Part shown: positions 28,116 to 36,574 of the stretch, in pieces
How positions within the stretch are numbered: the first letter of the stretch is position 1
Layout of the letters: the number at the start of each line of letters is the position of its first letter
NCBI GenBank assembly: GCA_012034765.1
Contig: JAAUOU010000006.1
Location: 1-64,000 of the forward strand
Source of the DNA: Pleurocapsaceae cyanobacterium CSU_1_1
Lineage (GTDB): Bacteria; Cyanobacteriota; Cyanobacteriia; Cyanobacteriales; Xenococcaceae
DNA: 64,000 nt
Direction: 5' to 3'
Notes under the pieces: model-generated
What the model was told of the DNA's origin: nothing
Database searches by the model: none
What the model saw: only the letters and a program-made list of their open reading frames with translations
Made by a program: the position numbers and the translations under genes

Positions 28116-28642
28116 TTAAAGCTTGAGTAGATAATTATCTCGAAGATGAAAATCAGCCTCTGGGGCTGAATGGGCTAATGCCCAGTAACTTAATTGTTTG
28201 GCTCGATCTTCAACCACTGTGGCAACGCCAACCTCTAAATTTTGTTCGGGAGCAATGATTTGATTTAAATTAACTTCTAGCTTTAGCTGCAAATTGTCAT
28301 TCCTCCGCAACACCTGAATGGTAGAGAATTAAAGGCAGTTGCTTCAACAAGATTTTGTCGATAGTTAAGAAAATGATAAACGTTCCAATCCCCTGTAAAA
28401 CAGAGGTTAAACTCCCAGTATTGCGTTGAGTCTTGTAAGCTTAAGAAAAATTCACAGCAGGTATGTTCCCAAAGACCAAATTTGCGAGTCGGGGTATTGA
28501 TTTGAGGAATTATAATTTTCGCTTGACCTTGCAGGTTATATTCAATGGTTAATTGGTTCTGCTGACGTTCGATTTCTCCCGTAATTTTAATGGCGGGGGC
28601 AGTATCTGTAGTAAAGGGAATCAAAGAAAAGCTAGCTTTCAT
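28116..28642 (-). pseudogene. DOMON-like domain protein, frameshifted
   Basis: Two overlapping frames make one cyanobacterial DOMON-like protein. The first (ATG 28642) reads MKASFSLIPFTTDTAP, then RKFGLWEHTCCEFFLSLQ and YWEFNLCFTGDWNVYHFLNYRQN, and reaches FNSLPF. The second continues QVLRRNDNLQLKLEVNLNQI to SYWALAHSAPEADFHLRDNYLLKL. The break is at 28314-28318, where TTCAG appears for an expected TTCCAG, a loss of one C. The intact protein would be about 175 residues. Function of the family is unknown (predicted sugar or haem binding). Confidence 0.8.
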
Positions 28643-28788
28643 CTTTATTTATTGCTAGAGATCCTCGGTGTCGATGGAAGAACTTACCTGTTTAAATTAA
28701 ACTATTAATATTAGCTTGGCGATACCATTATAATTGCTGCTAACTACAAATATTTATGTGGTTCAGGACAAACCTGAAATTGATTTGA

Positions 28789-30093
28789 TTAATTTTCTGG
28801 TTGATTATCTAGCTGCCACTGTTCAAAAGCCTGAGAAACTAAATTGCTGGTTTGCCATGCACTTAAGCTCTCTTGTTCAACATTTGTAAACAGTTGATGG
28901 TGAATTTGTGGTAATGAACTAATTAAAGAATCAACTCGCTCAATTAGGGTAGTTGCGTCTATCTCTTCAATATCAATCAACCATTCTGATTGACCTAGTT
29001 TACAAAACAATTCTTCAGTTTTGAATTCATAAGCGATCGCAAATACAGGAACACCAGCACCTAAAGACAAAATTGCCATATGTAACCTTGTCGCAATAAC
29101 TAAATCATATTCACCGATTATTTTAATTAGAGTTTCTGGGTTATGAAAGTCTCGATTTACAGTGACAAACTTGGCGACTTGCTCGGGTAATTGCGTGGTA
29201 ATCTTTAAGGCAAATTCTGAATCATCTTTCCAATATTCTTTTATTCCTTGACAAGAAGAAATATAGGTGATTTCAGCTTGATATTTATCAACTAAATGAA
29301 CCGTCAAAGCTACTAAAGCCTGAATATATCTGGCAATTCCTATAGCAGGATCGACAGTCTTGAAATAGCTCCAGTCTCTAACTGAAATAGCAATTTTGGG
29401 AGTGAATAAATTACCTAAATTGTCTTGATTGTTTTTAGCAGTTGCCAATGCTTCTAAGTTCGACAGAGCGAAGGCAGCATCAGCCACAACGGCAATTTTA
29501 GATTGAGGAGATAATTCTTGGATGTGTTTTGCTGATTGGCGATCGCGCAATAAAATTAATGCTGATCGTGTGAAAATTTTGGTTAAAATTTGACGATTGG
29601 TTGGTTGTTCAAAAGGACCTAGAGATTGAGTAAAAAATATTAATGGTTTATTAAACATTAAAGATATTTGATAATCAAAAAATCTCGCTTTTAAGCTATA
29701 ATTTTCGACTAAATAAGTTCCTCCTGTACTAACAATCAAGTTGGCAGTTTGATAATCAATGAGGCTTTCGTATTCTACTTTGTTAGTGCATAAACGACCT
29801 AAACTAAATTGATGTTTAGATATGCACCAAGCTGCCACCTTTATTCGCCATTGACTAATTAATTTAATTATTCTGCCAATTAATTTTATTCTAATAGAAT
29901 CTACACTTTGGGCATAGATTAACTTGCGTAAATTAAGCTCAGGATAATATTTGATTGCGGTTTCTGGCTGGCTATCATAAATAACAAATTCGCAGTTTTT
30001 ACCAAAAGCGTCCTGTAATATTTTGATGATACTAATTAAGATAGCAGCATCTCCACCATTTAAGATGACGGTGTTAGAAATAATAATTTTCAT
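28789..30093 (-). CDS. Polysaccharide pyruvyl transferase family protein
   Basis: A 434-residue enzyme of the CsaB/WcaK family, which adds ketal-linked pyruvate to sugars of surface polysaccharides. It starts MKIIISNTVILNGGDAAILISII and keeps VSTGGTYLVENY, FFTQSLGPFEQ, LLRDRQSAKHI and the C-terminal YDLVIATRLHMAILSLGAGVPVFAIAYEFK, the nucleotide-like binding part of the GT-B-like fold. It is the last gene of a leftward set with a methyltransferase and a flippase, which supports a role in making an acidic exopolysaccharide. Confidence 0.87.
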   Translation of the reverse strand: MKIIISNTVILNGGDAAILISIIKILQDAFGKNCEFVIYDSQPETAIKYYPELNLRKLIYAQSVDSIRIKLIGRIIKLISQWRIKVAAWCISKHQFSLGRLCTNKVEYESLIDYQTANLIVSTGGTYLVENYSLKARFFDYQISLMFNKPLIFFTQSLGPFEQPTNRQILTKIFTRSALILLRDRQSAKHIQELSPQSKIAVVADAAFALSNLEALATAKNNQDNLGNLFTPKIAISVRDWSYFKTVDPAIGIARYIQALVALTVHLVDKYQAEITYISSCQGIKEYWKDDSEFALKITTQLPEQVAKFVTVNRDFHNPETLIKIIGEYDLVIATRLHMAILSLGAGVPVFAIAYEFKTEELFCKLGQSEWLIDIEEIDATTLIERVDSLISSLPQIHHQLFTNVEQESLSAWQTSNLVSQAFEQWQLDNQPEN

Positions 30094-30172
30094 TCCTTAA
30101 TCAAAAACTATTTTAATATATTTTAGCTTTTAAGAAGTTAGAGAAAGCTTCATCGTTTTATATAGTATTCAA

Positions 30173-30892
30173 CTAAGTTTTTTTAGCAACAATTACGTAA
30201 TTTTTAGGATAACCATGAGACGTAAGTTTAATTATAAGATCTAGACGATATAAAATAGCCGACAAGAGTAGAAATAACACCTTGCAAAATATAAAAAAAG
30301 GAGACAATACTATAATAATTAGCCAATTTTTTGCCAAGCTATTTATGCTTATTGGTAGAGATTTATAAGCTCCCTCTAGTTGGTAAGCAAGCGTACCTAA
30401 ATAACCTTCTAACCACTCAATCTTTTCAATTTTAAATCCTGCCTCCTGGAATAAATAAGAATTACCAAATTGAGTGTAGCGATAAAAGTCATAAGGCTGT
30501 AGATGCTCTTCATAAAAAAAGGGGGTAGTGCAAATAATTTCTCCACCAGTTTTCAAGACTCTGCATAACTCTTTTAAAGCCTGTTTTGGCTCAGGTAAAT
30601 GTTCTAAAACCTGATTACATACTATATAATCAAATCTCTCATCCTTAACTGGAATAGCGACTAAATCACAGACATAGTTACAAGAGGAAGTAAATTTGTC
30701 GGCAGTTTCATATTGAAAATTAGCGAATAATTCTTGATAAGGTGCATCCCCCGCGCCAGCATCTAAAACCAAACTACCAGGCTTTATATGAGAGGCAAAT
30801 TCTTGATTGCAATTATACAGATAAACTCGTGAAGAATTTTGCAATAAATATTGCTCTATTTTAGTTTTAATACTTTTAATAAATCGCTTCAT
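30173..30892 (-). CDS. Class I SAM-dependent methyltransferase
   Basis: A 239-residue methyltransferase with the SAM motif LVLDAGAGDAPYQELF, acidic residue in YETADKF, and the motif FDYIVCNQVLEHLPEPKQALKELCRVLKTGGEII. The last third is strongly hydrophobic (about 188-222), forming one or two membrane helices, so it is probably membrane-attached. It overlaps the flippase gene upstream by 17 bases, showing one transcript. Acting on a lipid-linked glycan is a reasonable inference; the acceptor is unknown. Confidence 0.87.
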   Translation of the reverse strand: MKRFIKSIKTKIEQYLLQNSSRVYLYNCNQEFASHIKPGSLVLDAGAGDAPYQELFANFQYETADKFTSSCNYVCDLVAIPVKDERFDYIVCNQVLEHLPEPKQALKELCRVLKTGGEIICTTPFFYEEHLQPYDFYRYTQFGNSYLFQEAGFKIEKIEWLEGYLGTLAYQLEGAYKSLPISINSLAKNWLIIIVLSPFFIFCKVLFLLLSAILYRLDLIIKLTSHGYPKNYVIVAKKT

Positions 30893-32429
30893 TGATAATT
30901 TGCTCTATTTTTTTATATTCTACAACTATCTGCAAGATGTCACGTAAACGTTTTCTTCCTTGGGGAATTAAGCACCAAATTGAACCATAAAACAGAATAT
31001 ATACTAAACAGTCTAAAGAAAAACTAGCAAACGTATTTAGCTCTATTTCTCTTAAAAAGAGACGTTGTAAAATAAACACGCCAATTGCAGCACCAATTGA
31101 GCCAAAAGTTGGTAAAAAAATGATGGCGAAAAAATCAGTTAATTTTAGCCAAGTTCCCCTGTAGCAGTAAACAATGGCGGGAATTACGATAATTATCCTT
31201 GATAACCCATAGGCAGCAGCTATTCCCAATGCGCCCCACTTAATTGCCACCACGAAAATAATGACATTGAGTACAGAAGAAAAAATACCCCAGCGTAATT
31301 GGCGATCGTTTCTATTTAAAGATTGATATACCCATCCCGTCGCTAGATTAAAAGTACCAATAAAAGCTGCTGGAATCAAAAATTGAAAAATGGGAATGGC
31401 TTTGAGCCACTCCTTCCCCAATAATAATAAGATTACTTTATCGGCTGAAACACACAAAAACATGACCAGAGGCATCCCTAAAAAAGTGATCGCCAAAAGC
31501 GCCCTGCCATAGTATTTTTGATATCTCTCAGGATCGTTTTGTAACCGAGACAAAGCAGGTAAAGCTACTCGATCAACTGGCACATTGATTTGATTGATGG
31601 GCAGCAGCACCAATTGATATGCCTTAGCGTATAGTCCTAATTGTTGCGCACCCCAAACTCGACCAATCAAAAAATTATCGAGGTTGCGAGAAAAATAATT
31701 AATAATATTAAATCCTGTTAAGTCTCGCCCAAAATTTAACATTGAGCCGATATTAGCATTTCTACTAGGCAATCCTGGTCGCCAGCGACAAAAAAGCCAG
31801 ACCCCGATCGCATTAGACACAACTGTAAATAGCTGTAGAATGACTAATGACCAATATCCTGCACCGTAATAAGCCGAGATAATCGACCCGACAATTCCAT
31901 TGATCATGGCAATAATTTCAATTTTTGCCAAACTAGAAAATTCCATCTGTCGTTGTAGCAATGCTTGGTGCTGTACGGTTAAACCACTGAAAACAAAACT
32001 AATAGCTAAACACAGGGTAATTGCCCGTAAACGCGGTTCTTGATAAATTAAGGCTACTGCTGGAGCGAACAAAGCTACCACTAAAGCAACAAGACAGCCA
32101 ATCACGACATTGATCCAAAACAAAGTACTGACCTGCTGGTGATTGATTTTAGCCTGTTGAATAGTGGCTGCTGATAAGCCCAAATCCTTAAAATATTCGA
32201 CAAAGCCGACAATCACAGTTGCCATCCCGATCAAACCATAATCTTCGGGAACAAGTAAGCGAGCTAACACTGCGGTAGAGCCTAGTTTAAGTACAAATTT
32301 GCTGGCTTGAGCCGCAATTGTCACCGCACCCCCACGAACCGATCGCCGTTTTAAATTTTCCTCTAGATGGTTTGTATCGAAGTAATCTCGATCTTTATCC
32401 CTCAAATTGTTAGCACTTTGCTTCGACAC
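30876..32429 (-). CDS. Wzx/WzxC-like oligosaccharide flippase
   Basis: A 517-residue polytopic membrane protein of the MOP exporter superfamily with 12-14 helices. The N-terminal NLKRRSVRGGAVTIAAQASKFVLKLGSTAVLARLL and LVPEDYGLIGMATVI are typical of the WzxC branch that flips lipid-linked repeat units across the inner membrane. It opens an overlapping pair with the methyltransferase. No Wzy polymerase or glycosyltransferase adjoins, so the rest of the pathway is elsewhere. Confidence 0.9.
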   Translation of the reverse strand: MSKQSANNLRDKDRDYFDTNHLEENLKRRSVRGGAVTIAAQASKFVLKLGSTAVLARLLVPEDYGLIGMATVIVGFVEYFKDLGLSAATIQQAKINHQQVSTLFWINVVIGCLVALVVALFAPAVALIYQEPRLRAITLCLAISFVFSGLTVQHQALLQRQMEFSSLAKIEIIAMINGIVGSIISAYYGAGYWSLVILQLFTVVSNAIGVWLFCRWRPGLPSRNANIGSMLNFGRDLTGFNIINYFSRNLDNFLIGRVWGAQQLGLYAKAYQLVLLPINQINVPVDRVALPALSRLQNDPERYQKYYGRALLAITFLGMPLVMFLCVSADKVILLLLGKEWLKAIPIFQFLIPAAFIGTFNLATGWVYQSLNRNDRQLRWGIFSSVLNVIIFVVAIKWGALGIAAAYGLSRIIIVIPAIVYCYRGTWLKLTDFFAIIFLPTFGSIGAAIGVFILQRLFLREIELNTFASFSLDCLVYILFYGSIWCLIPQGRKRLRDILQIVVEYKKIEQIINEAIY

Positions 32430-32529
32430 TAATTAGCCCTAATTAAATTGATTGAATTTGTCCATTTTAAATATTAGGTCAAAATACCACGAACTTTGTA
32501 ATTCTCAGGTAAAGCAAACCGCAGATAGC

Positions 32530-33282
32530 TTAGTGGATTAAGATTGAGCGTAAAGCTGCCAAATCTAAATAATTTCTCGCCAAATTGCCCTGAATAACTC
32601 GACAAGGCTGTTCAGGCTCACCCAAATCACTCAGCACCAAAGCAGCCTGGTTAAAGTCCTGCTGCTCGGTATAGTTATTAACGGTAACAACGGTAGTCAA
32701 TCCTGCGGCGATCGCCGATGCTAGTCCATTGTCAGAGTCTTCCACAACAACCACGCTATCTGCGTCTAGTTCTAAACGTTTGATTACATAGTGATAAATA
32801 TCGGGAGCGGGTTTTTTAGCGGGGACAATATCTCCAGCGGCAATGACGGCAAACCAATCTAGATCGAGATATTTCTCTAAGAGCGCAATGACGTTAGGTA
32901 AAGAAGTAGTTGTGGCGATCGCTAAAGTAATTCCTGTGGCTCTAGCTGATTCAATTAGTCTTTTTGTTCCTGGACGCAAACCAATTGCTCCACTATTAAG
33001 TAATTCTAGGTAGTGTTTAGTTTTTAACTGATGCAGATGAGCGACAAAATCATTTAGCTCCCCATCTGGCTTGAATTCTGGGAGATATTGCCGTAAAAAG
33101 TATTTGAGGCGCTCTTTACCACCAGATACAGTTAGCAGTTCACCATAGAAATCTACTGACCAATGCCAATCTAATCCTGCTGTTTGAAACCCTCGATTGA
33201 AGGCGACTCGATGTCCATCTCGCTCTGTATTGGCAAGAGTACCATCAACATCAAAGATGAGACACTGTAATCGATTGCTCAT
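32530..33282 (-). CDS. HAD-superfamily hydrolase, CbbY-like
   Basis: A 250-residue phosphatase of the HAD-IA subfamily. Motif I is FDVDGTLANTERD with the two catalytic Asp, motif II is in IAIATTTSL, motif III Lys in PAKKPAPDIY, and motif IV is VVVEDSDNGLASA. The lid sequence VAFNRGFQTAGLDWHWSVDFYGELLTVSGGKERL is that of CbbY proteins, known as xylulose-1,5-bisphosphate phosphatases that protect Rubisco. Substrate is inferred. It lies between the LpxB-related gene and the flippase gene on the same strand. Confidence 0.88.
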   Translation of the reverse strand: MSNRLQCLIFDVDGTLANTERDGHRVAFNRGFQTAGLDWHWSVDFYGELLTVSGGKERLKYFLRQYLPEFKPDGELNDFVAHLHQLKTKHYLELLNSGAIGLRPGTKRLIESARATGITLAIATTTSLPNVIALLEKYLDLDWFAVIAAGDIVPAKKPAPDIYHYVIKRLELDADSVVVVEDSDNGLASAIAAGLTTVVTVNNYTEQQDFNQAALVLSDLGEPEQPCRVIQGNLARNYLDLAALRSILIH

Positions 33283-33331
33283 GTTTTCAAGTCGGTTCTT
33301 GTTCCTTTTTGATTGTCTAGTCTAAGTAAAA

Positions 33332-34543
33332 TTACGCTGAGAATAAAAGCGTTTTTTGCAGACACTCAGCAATTCTTTTTGCTGCCCCAGCCTCTCCCAT
33401 ACGGCGTTTACCATTAATCACAATTTTATTTAATAATTGCTCGTCGTCGATCACTTTGGCGATCGCCTTGCCCACTTGACCAGGATTTTCCACCATCAAA
33501 ATAGCACAACCAAGTAAACGAGCCTGAGCTTCGGCAAAGGCGTAAGTAAATTGAGGTCCTTCTCCAGGAAAGATGACAGCAGGCTTGCCCAACCCGACAA
33601 ACTGTTCTGTAGCTGTTCCCGCCATGGCGATCGCTATATCTGCTTGCTTAAAGCATTCTTGGTTATGTTGAGTCAGAGTCACAGTATGCTTATTTTGTGT
33701 CAAGATTACAGTCTGCTCCTGTTTTGAGGTTACCTGCCATCCTTGAGTAACAGCGCTAATCATAAAGGATTTCAAATCTAGCGCAGCAGCGATCTCTGCC
33801 TGGAAATTCAACTGTTTTTGAGGCAGGGTTTTGATTACCGACCAAACCGCCGTTAAGATCTGCTGCCAATTTCTGATGGCTTCGGGCATTCTCGACCCTG
33901 GTAAAAGTAAAATATCTAATTTATCTACTTCTCTGGGCATACTTTTAGTTGTCAGACCATCCATCATCGGATTTCCCAAATCGTAAGCAGGAATTGCCCA
34001 CTGCTGTAGAATTTCGCTGGTCAAACTATCTCTGGGAAAAACTCCTCGACAGCGATCGCGACTCATTAACCAGCGCTCCCAAGGTAGATATATTGAGTCG
34101 AGCTTACGCTCTAGCCAAGATGTTTGAGGCAGCCAGCCAAATTCATCCCGCACATAGTACTCAGACTTGGCAGTACCAACAAAAGCATAGTCTGCCTTGC
34201 TCCACCAGGCATACAATAAAGGTACAAGATCCCCTACAGCCAGAATCTTGCCTCCAGTTTTACCCCATTGACGTACCACGTTAATTTGTTCTAAGGTTAA
34301 CTGAATCAGACCTCGGCGCAGATCTTGCCAGAGTGGATTACCTCCTTTGTAGATAAAGCCACCCGAAGGCATTTGCTGCACCCGACCTGCTAGAGAAATA
34401 TGAAGATCCTGGTAAGCGTACCCCTGTCCAACTATTGGTAGAGCCGATATTTCTAGTTCTGGAAGATCCTGTAGCAGTCGTTTTATAATACGGATGGCGA
34501 TTAGATCTTCTCCATGACCATTGCTCAGAACTAGCAGTTTCAT
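33332..34543 (-). CDS. Lipid-A-disaccharide synthase-related glycosyltransferase
   Basis: A 403-residue GT-B-type protein of the cyanobacterial/plant-like family related to LpxB. The start MKLLVLSNGHGEDLIAIRIIKRL and GYAYQDLHISLAGRVQQMPSGGF are the family marks. The C-terminal half has ILLLPGSRMPEAIRNW, MAGTATEQFVGLGKPAVIFPGEGPQF, the donor-binding region. It is distinct from the true LpxB of lipid A synthesis; the acceptor is unknown. Its place beside polysaccharide genes fits an envelope role. Confidence 0.85.
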   Translation of the reverse strand: MKLLVLSNGHGEDLIAIRIIKRLLQDLPELEISALPIVGQGYAYQDLHISLAGRVQQMPSGGFIYKGGNPLWQDLRRGLIQLTLEQINVVRQWGKTGGKILAVGDLVPLLYAWWSKADYAFVGTAKSEYYVRDEFGWLPQTSWLERKLDSIYLPWERWLMSRDRCRGVFPRDSLTSEILQQWAIPAYDLGNPMMDGLTTKSMPREVDKLDILLLPGSRMPEAIRNWQQILTAVWSVIKTLPQKQLNFQAEIAAALDLKSFMISAVTQGWQVTSKQEQTVILTQNKHTVTLTQHNQECFKQADIAIAMAGTATEQFVGLGKPAVIFPGEGPQFTYAFAEAQARLLGCAILMVENPGQVGKAIAKVIDDEQLLNKIVINGKRRMGEAGAAKRIAECLQKTLLFSA

Positions 34544-34585
34544 TCGATTTTGACCAGTTAATTTGGCTCTAATGTAGACAATTTA

Positions 34586-34876
34586 ATGATATTTTTGATT
34601 ATTGCCGTTAATTTATCAATTACGCTGCTTAATATTTACATAGCGATCAGAATTTGGCAATTACGAATCCTTATTGCTCGTATTACCAGCATTTTAATTA
34701 ATTACGAAAGCTACTTTAGCATTCTGTTGCCAGTTGCACCCCAGGTAATCTACCAAGGACAAGAGAATATTGCTCAGATTCGCCAAAAATATCAGTTATG
34801 GCAGCTACAAACTGCCCAGCTAAAACAGTTGTTTTGGCTATTAAATCAAAGTTACCAAATTTGTCGCAAAATTTAG
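34586..34876 (+). CDS. Small conserved membrane protein
   Basis: A 96-residue protein with one strong N-terminal membrane helix (about 2-33, FLIIAVNLSITLLNIYIAIRIWQLRI) and a polar Gln-rich helical tail (IRQKYQLWQLQTAQLKQLFWLLNQSYQICRKI) likely to form a coiled coil. Codon use agrees with the neighbours and HIP-like GCGATC is present. I do not recognise the family with certainty; similar short proteins occur in cyanobacteria next to the LpxB-related gene. Confidence 0.6.
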   Translation: MIFLIIAVNLSITLLNIYIAIRIWQLRILIARITSILINYESYFSILLPVAPQVIYQGQENIAQIRQKYQLWQLQTAQLKQLFWLLNQSYQICRKI

Positions 34877-34969
34877 ATTTAGTTGAGATTTTCTGTCGCA
34901 TATTTATCACCAGCGACTTTTTGTCTCATCCACAACTTATCATCGAGCAATTGCCTACTCAAACATAAT

Positions 34970-35191
34970 TTAAGCTGATACTAAACGAGACTCTGCTGTG
35001 TCTTTAATTAAACTCATTTTGGTATGAAGATAATCATTTAAGGAAACACGTTCTTGAGCTGCCAAGGGTTTTTGAGCATCTAAACGCTGTAATAATCTTT
35101 GAATTAAGTCTGACTCACTAGCTTCTAATAGCTCCCAGGCATTAGTCGTTTCAATCAAATTCCAGGTTTGGCGTAATAATGTGGTATTCAA
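34970..35191 (-). CDS. Conserved small hypothetical protein
   Basis: A 73-residue soluble protein: MNTTLLRQTWNLIETTNAW, then LEASESDLIQRLLQRLDAQKPLAAQERVSLNDYLHTK, then a polar tail. The arrangement is all-helical. It looks like a genuine cyanobacterial small protein of unknown function: it starts cleanly and has coherent amphipathic helices. No motif for activity is seen. Confidence 0.65.
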   Translation of the reverse strand: MNTTLLRQTWNLIETTNAWELLEASESDLIQRLLQRLDAQKPLAAQERVSLNDYLHTKMSLIKDTAESRLVSA

Positions 35192-35376
35192 CTTGCTTCA
35201 CCTTAATAAATATGGTAGATGTAGTCGTTTTAGCTAAGAATTTAACTGCGCTAATAATCTAAATCTTAATCTGATCGAGGCAAATATAAAGAAAACATTG
35301 AGATATAAACTATATATCCATACAAAGCTTAATATATAGAGTTGATTGTTTACTTTCTTTTAAAGCACAAGTAAAA

Positions 35377-36438
35377 TTACTTAACTTCAGGATGTTCTGT
35401 AGCACGACAAGCATCCCCCAAACGATTTATTTTGCTAATGAGCTGATAAAGGCGACCGAAACTTTTTTGGTTGAAGTAAAAGCTTAAGCGAGGTAAATGA
35501 AGGATTTCTAAGTCTTGCTGTTCTTGGGGCAAAGCTACATTTTTGCTGATTTTCCCTTGACTAAGGATATCACTAAATTCATAATTCAATTGGGCCACCA
35601 CAGGATCGGACAACTCTAAGTTAAGACGCATCACAAATAGTTTGCCAATATAGCGGCTTGAATGGTAGACCCGATAAAAATTCTTAATAGTTTGACAGGC
35701 AACATCCAGGCGATCGGTAATCGTATATAAACTCGGATCTTCAGAACTAATTAAACCCTTAGCTTTTAATTGACTGCAAATATAGTCATTCCAAGAATGC
35801 CAGTAATCTCCTCCTGGTCGATCCACTAGCACTAAAGGTACAGGTCCATATTTACCAGTTTGACAAAGGGTAAGAGTCTCAAATGCCTCGTCTTGAGTTC
35901 CAAATCCTCCTGGAAACAAAGCGATCGCATCACTTTCTTTTAAGAAAAATAATTTTCGCGTAAAGAAGTATTTAAAATTAATCAGCTTATCATCTCCACT
36001 AATTGAAGAGTTTGCACCCTGTTCAAAAGGAAGTTTGATATTCAAGCCAAAAGAATTGTCTCTGCCTGCACCTGCATTTCCTGCCTGCATAATCCCCCCT
36101 CCAGCTCCAGTAATTACCATAAACCCTGCTTGGGTCATACAGCGAGCGAAATCAAACGCGATCTGATATTCAGGGTCTTGAGGCGCAGTTCTAGCAGAAC
36201 CAAAAATGGAGATTTTTCTGGTGTGACGATAGGGATAGAATCTTTGAAACCCCTGTTCCAAGTCTTCTAGGGATGCAGTTAAAATTTTCCAGTTAAGACG
36301 CTCTGTATCTTCTTCTGCAACTCTTATAAGTACCTGCAAAGCTCTTTGAATTAATTTACCTTGAGGGTGGTTTGGTAAATCGACAAGTAGTTGCTGTAGC
36401 TGTTGATTTAAATCCGAGTTGCTGACAGATGAGTCCAT
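35377..36438 (-). CDS. LOG-family (TIGR00730-like) protein
   Basis: A 353-residue protein of the lysine-decarboxylase-like LOG family. The phosphoribohydrolase signature is present: GSARTAPQDPEY, ITGAGGGIMQAGNAGAGRD and the PGGxGTxxE motif FPGGFGTQDEAFE. LOG proteins release free cytokinin-type bases from nucleotide 5'-monophosphates, and bacterial ones may act as general nucleotide hydrolases. An extra N-terminal helical domain of about 70 residues and a C-terminal extension make it longer than the plant enzyme, as in the larger bacterial subgroup. Confidence 0.85.
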   Translation of the reverse strand: MDSSVSNSDLNQQLQQLLVDLPNHPQGKLIQRALQVLIRVAEEDTERLNWKILTASLEDLEQGFQRFYPYRHTRKISIFGSARTAPQDPEYQIAFDFARCMTQAGFMVITGAGGGIMQAGNAGAGRDNSFGLNIKLPFEQGANSSISGDDKLINFKYFFTRKLFFLKESDAIALFPGGFGTQDEAFETLTLCQTGKYGPVPLVLVDRPGGDYWHSWNDYICSQLKAKGLISSEDPSLYTITDRLDVACQTIKNFYRVYHSSRYIGKLFVMRLNLELSDPVVAQLNYEFSDILSQGKISKNVALPQEQQDLEILHLPRLSFYFNQKSFGRLYQLISKINRLGDACRATEHPEVK

Positions 36439-36574
36439 AATTAGACGTGAGAAGGACTTTTAATCATCACTTATTTTAATTGAATCTGCAACCGTTCCAG
36501 ATTGAGGCAGCTCACATGAATTCTAATTTTCTTAAATCTCGCTAGGATAAAATTAGTGCAAAAGCAGATTTATC

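Noticed and set aside
34716-34910. A 64-codon leftward frame opposite the small membrane protein
   Set aside because: Antisense shadow; the rightward frame has a coherent membrane helix and coiled-coil pattern.
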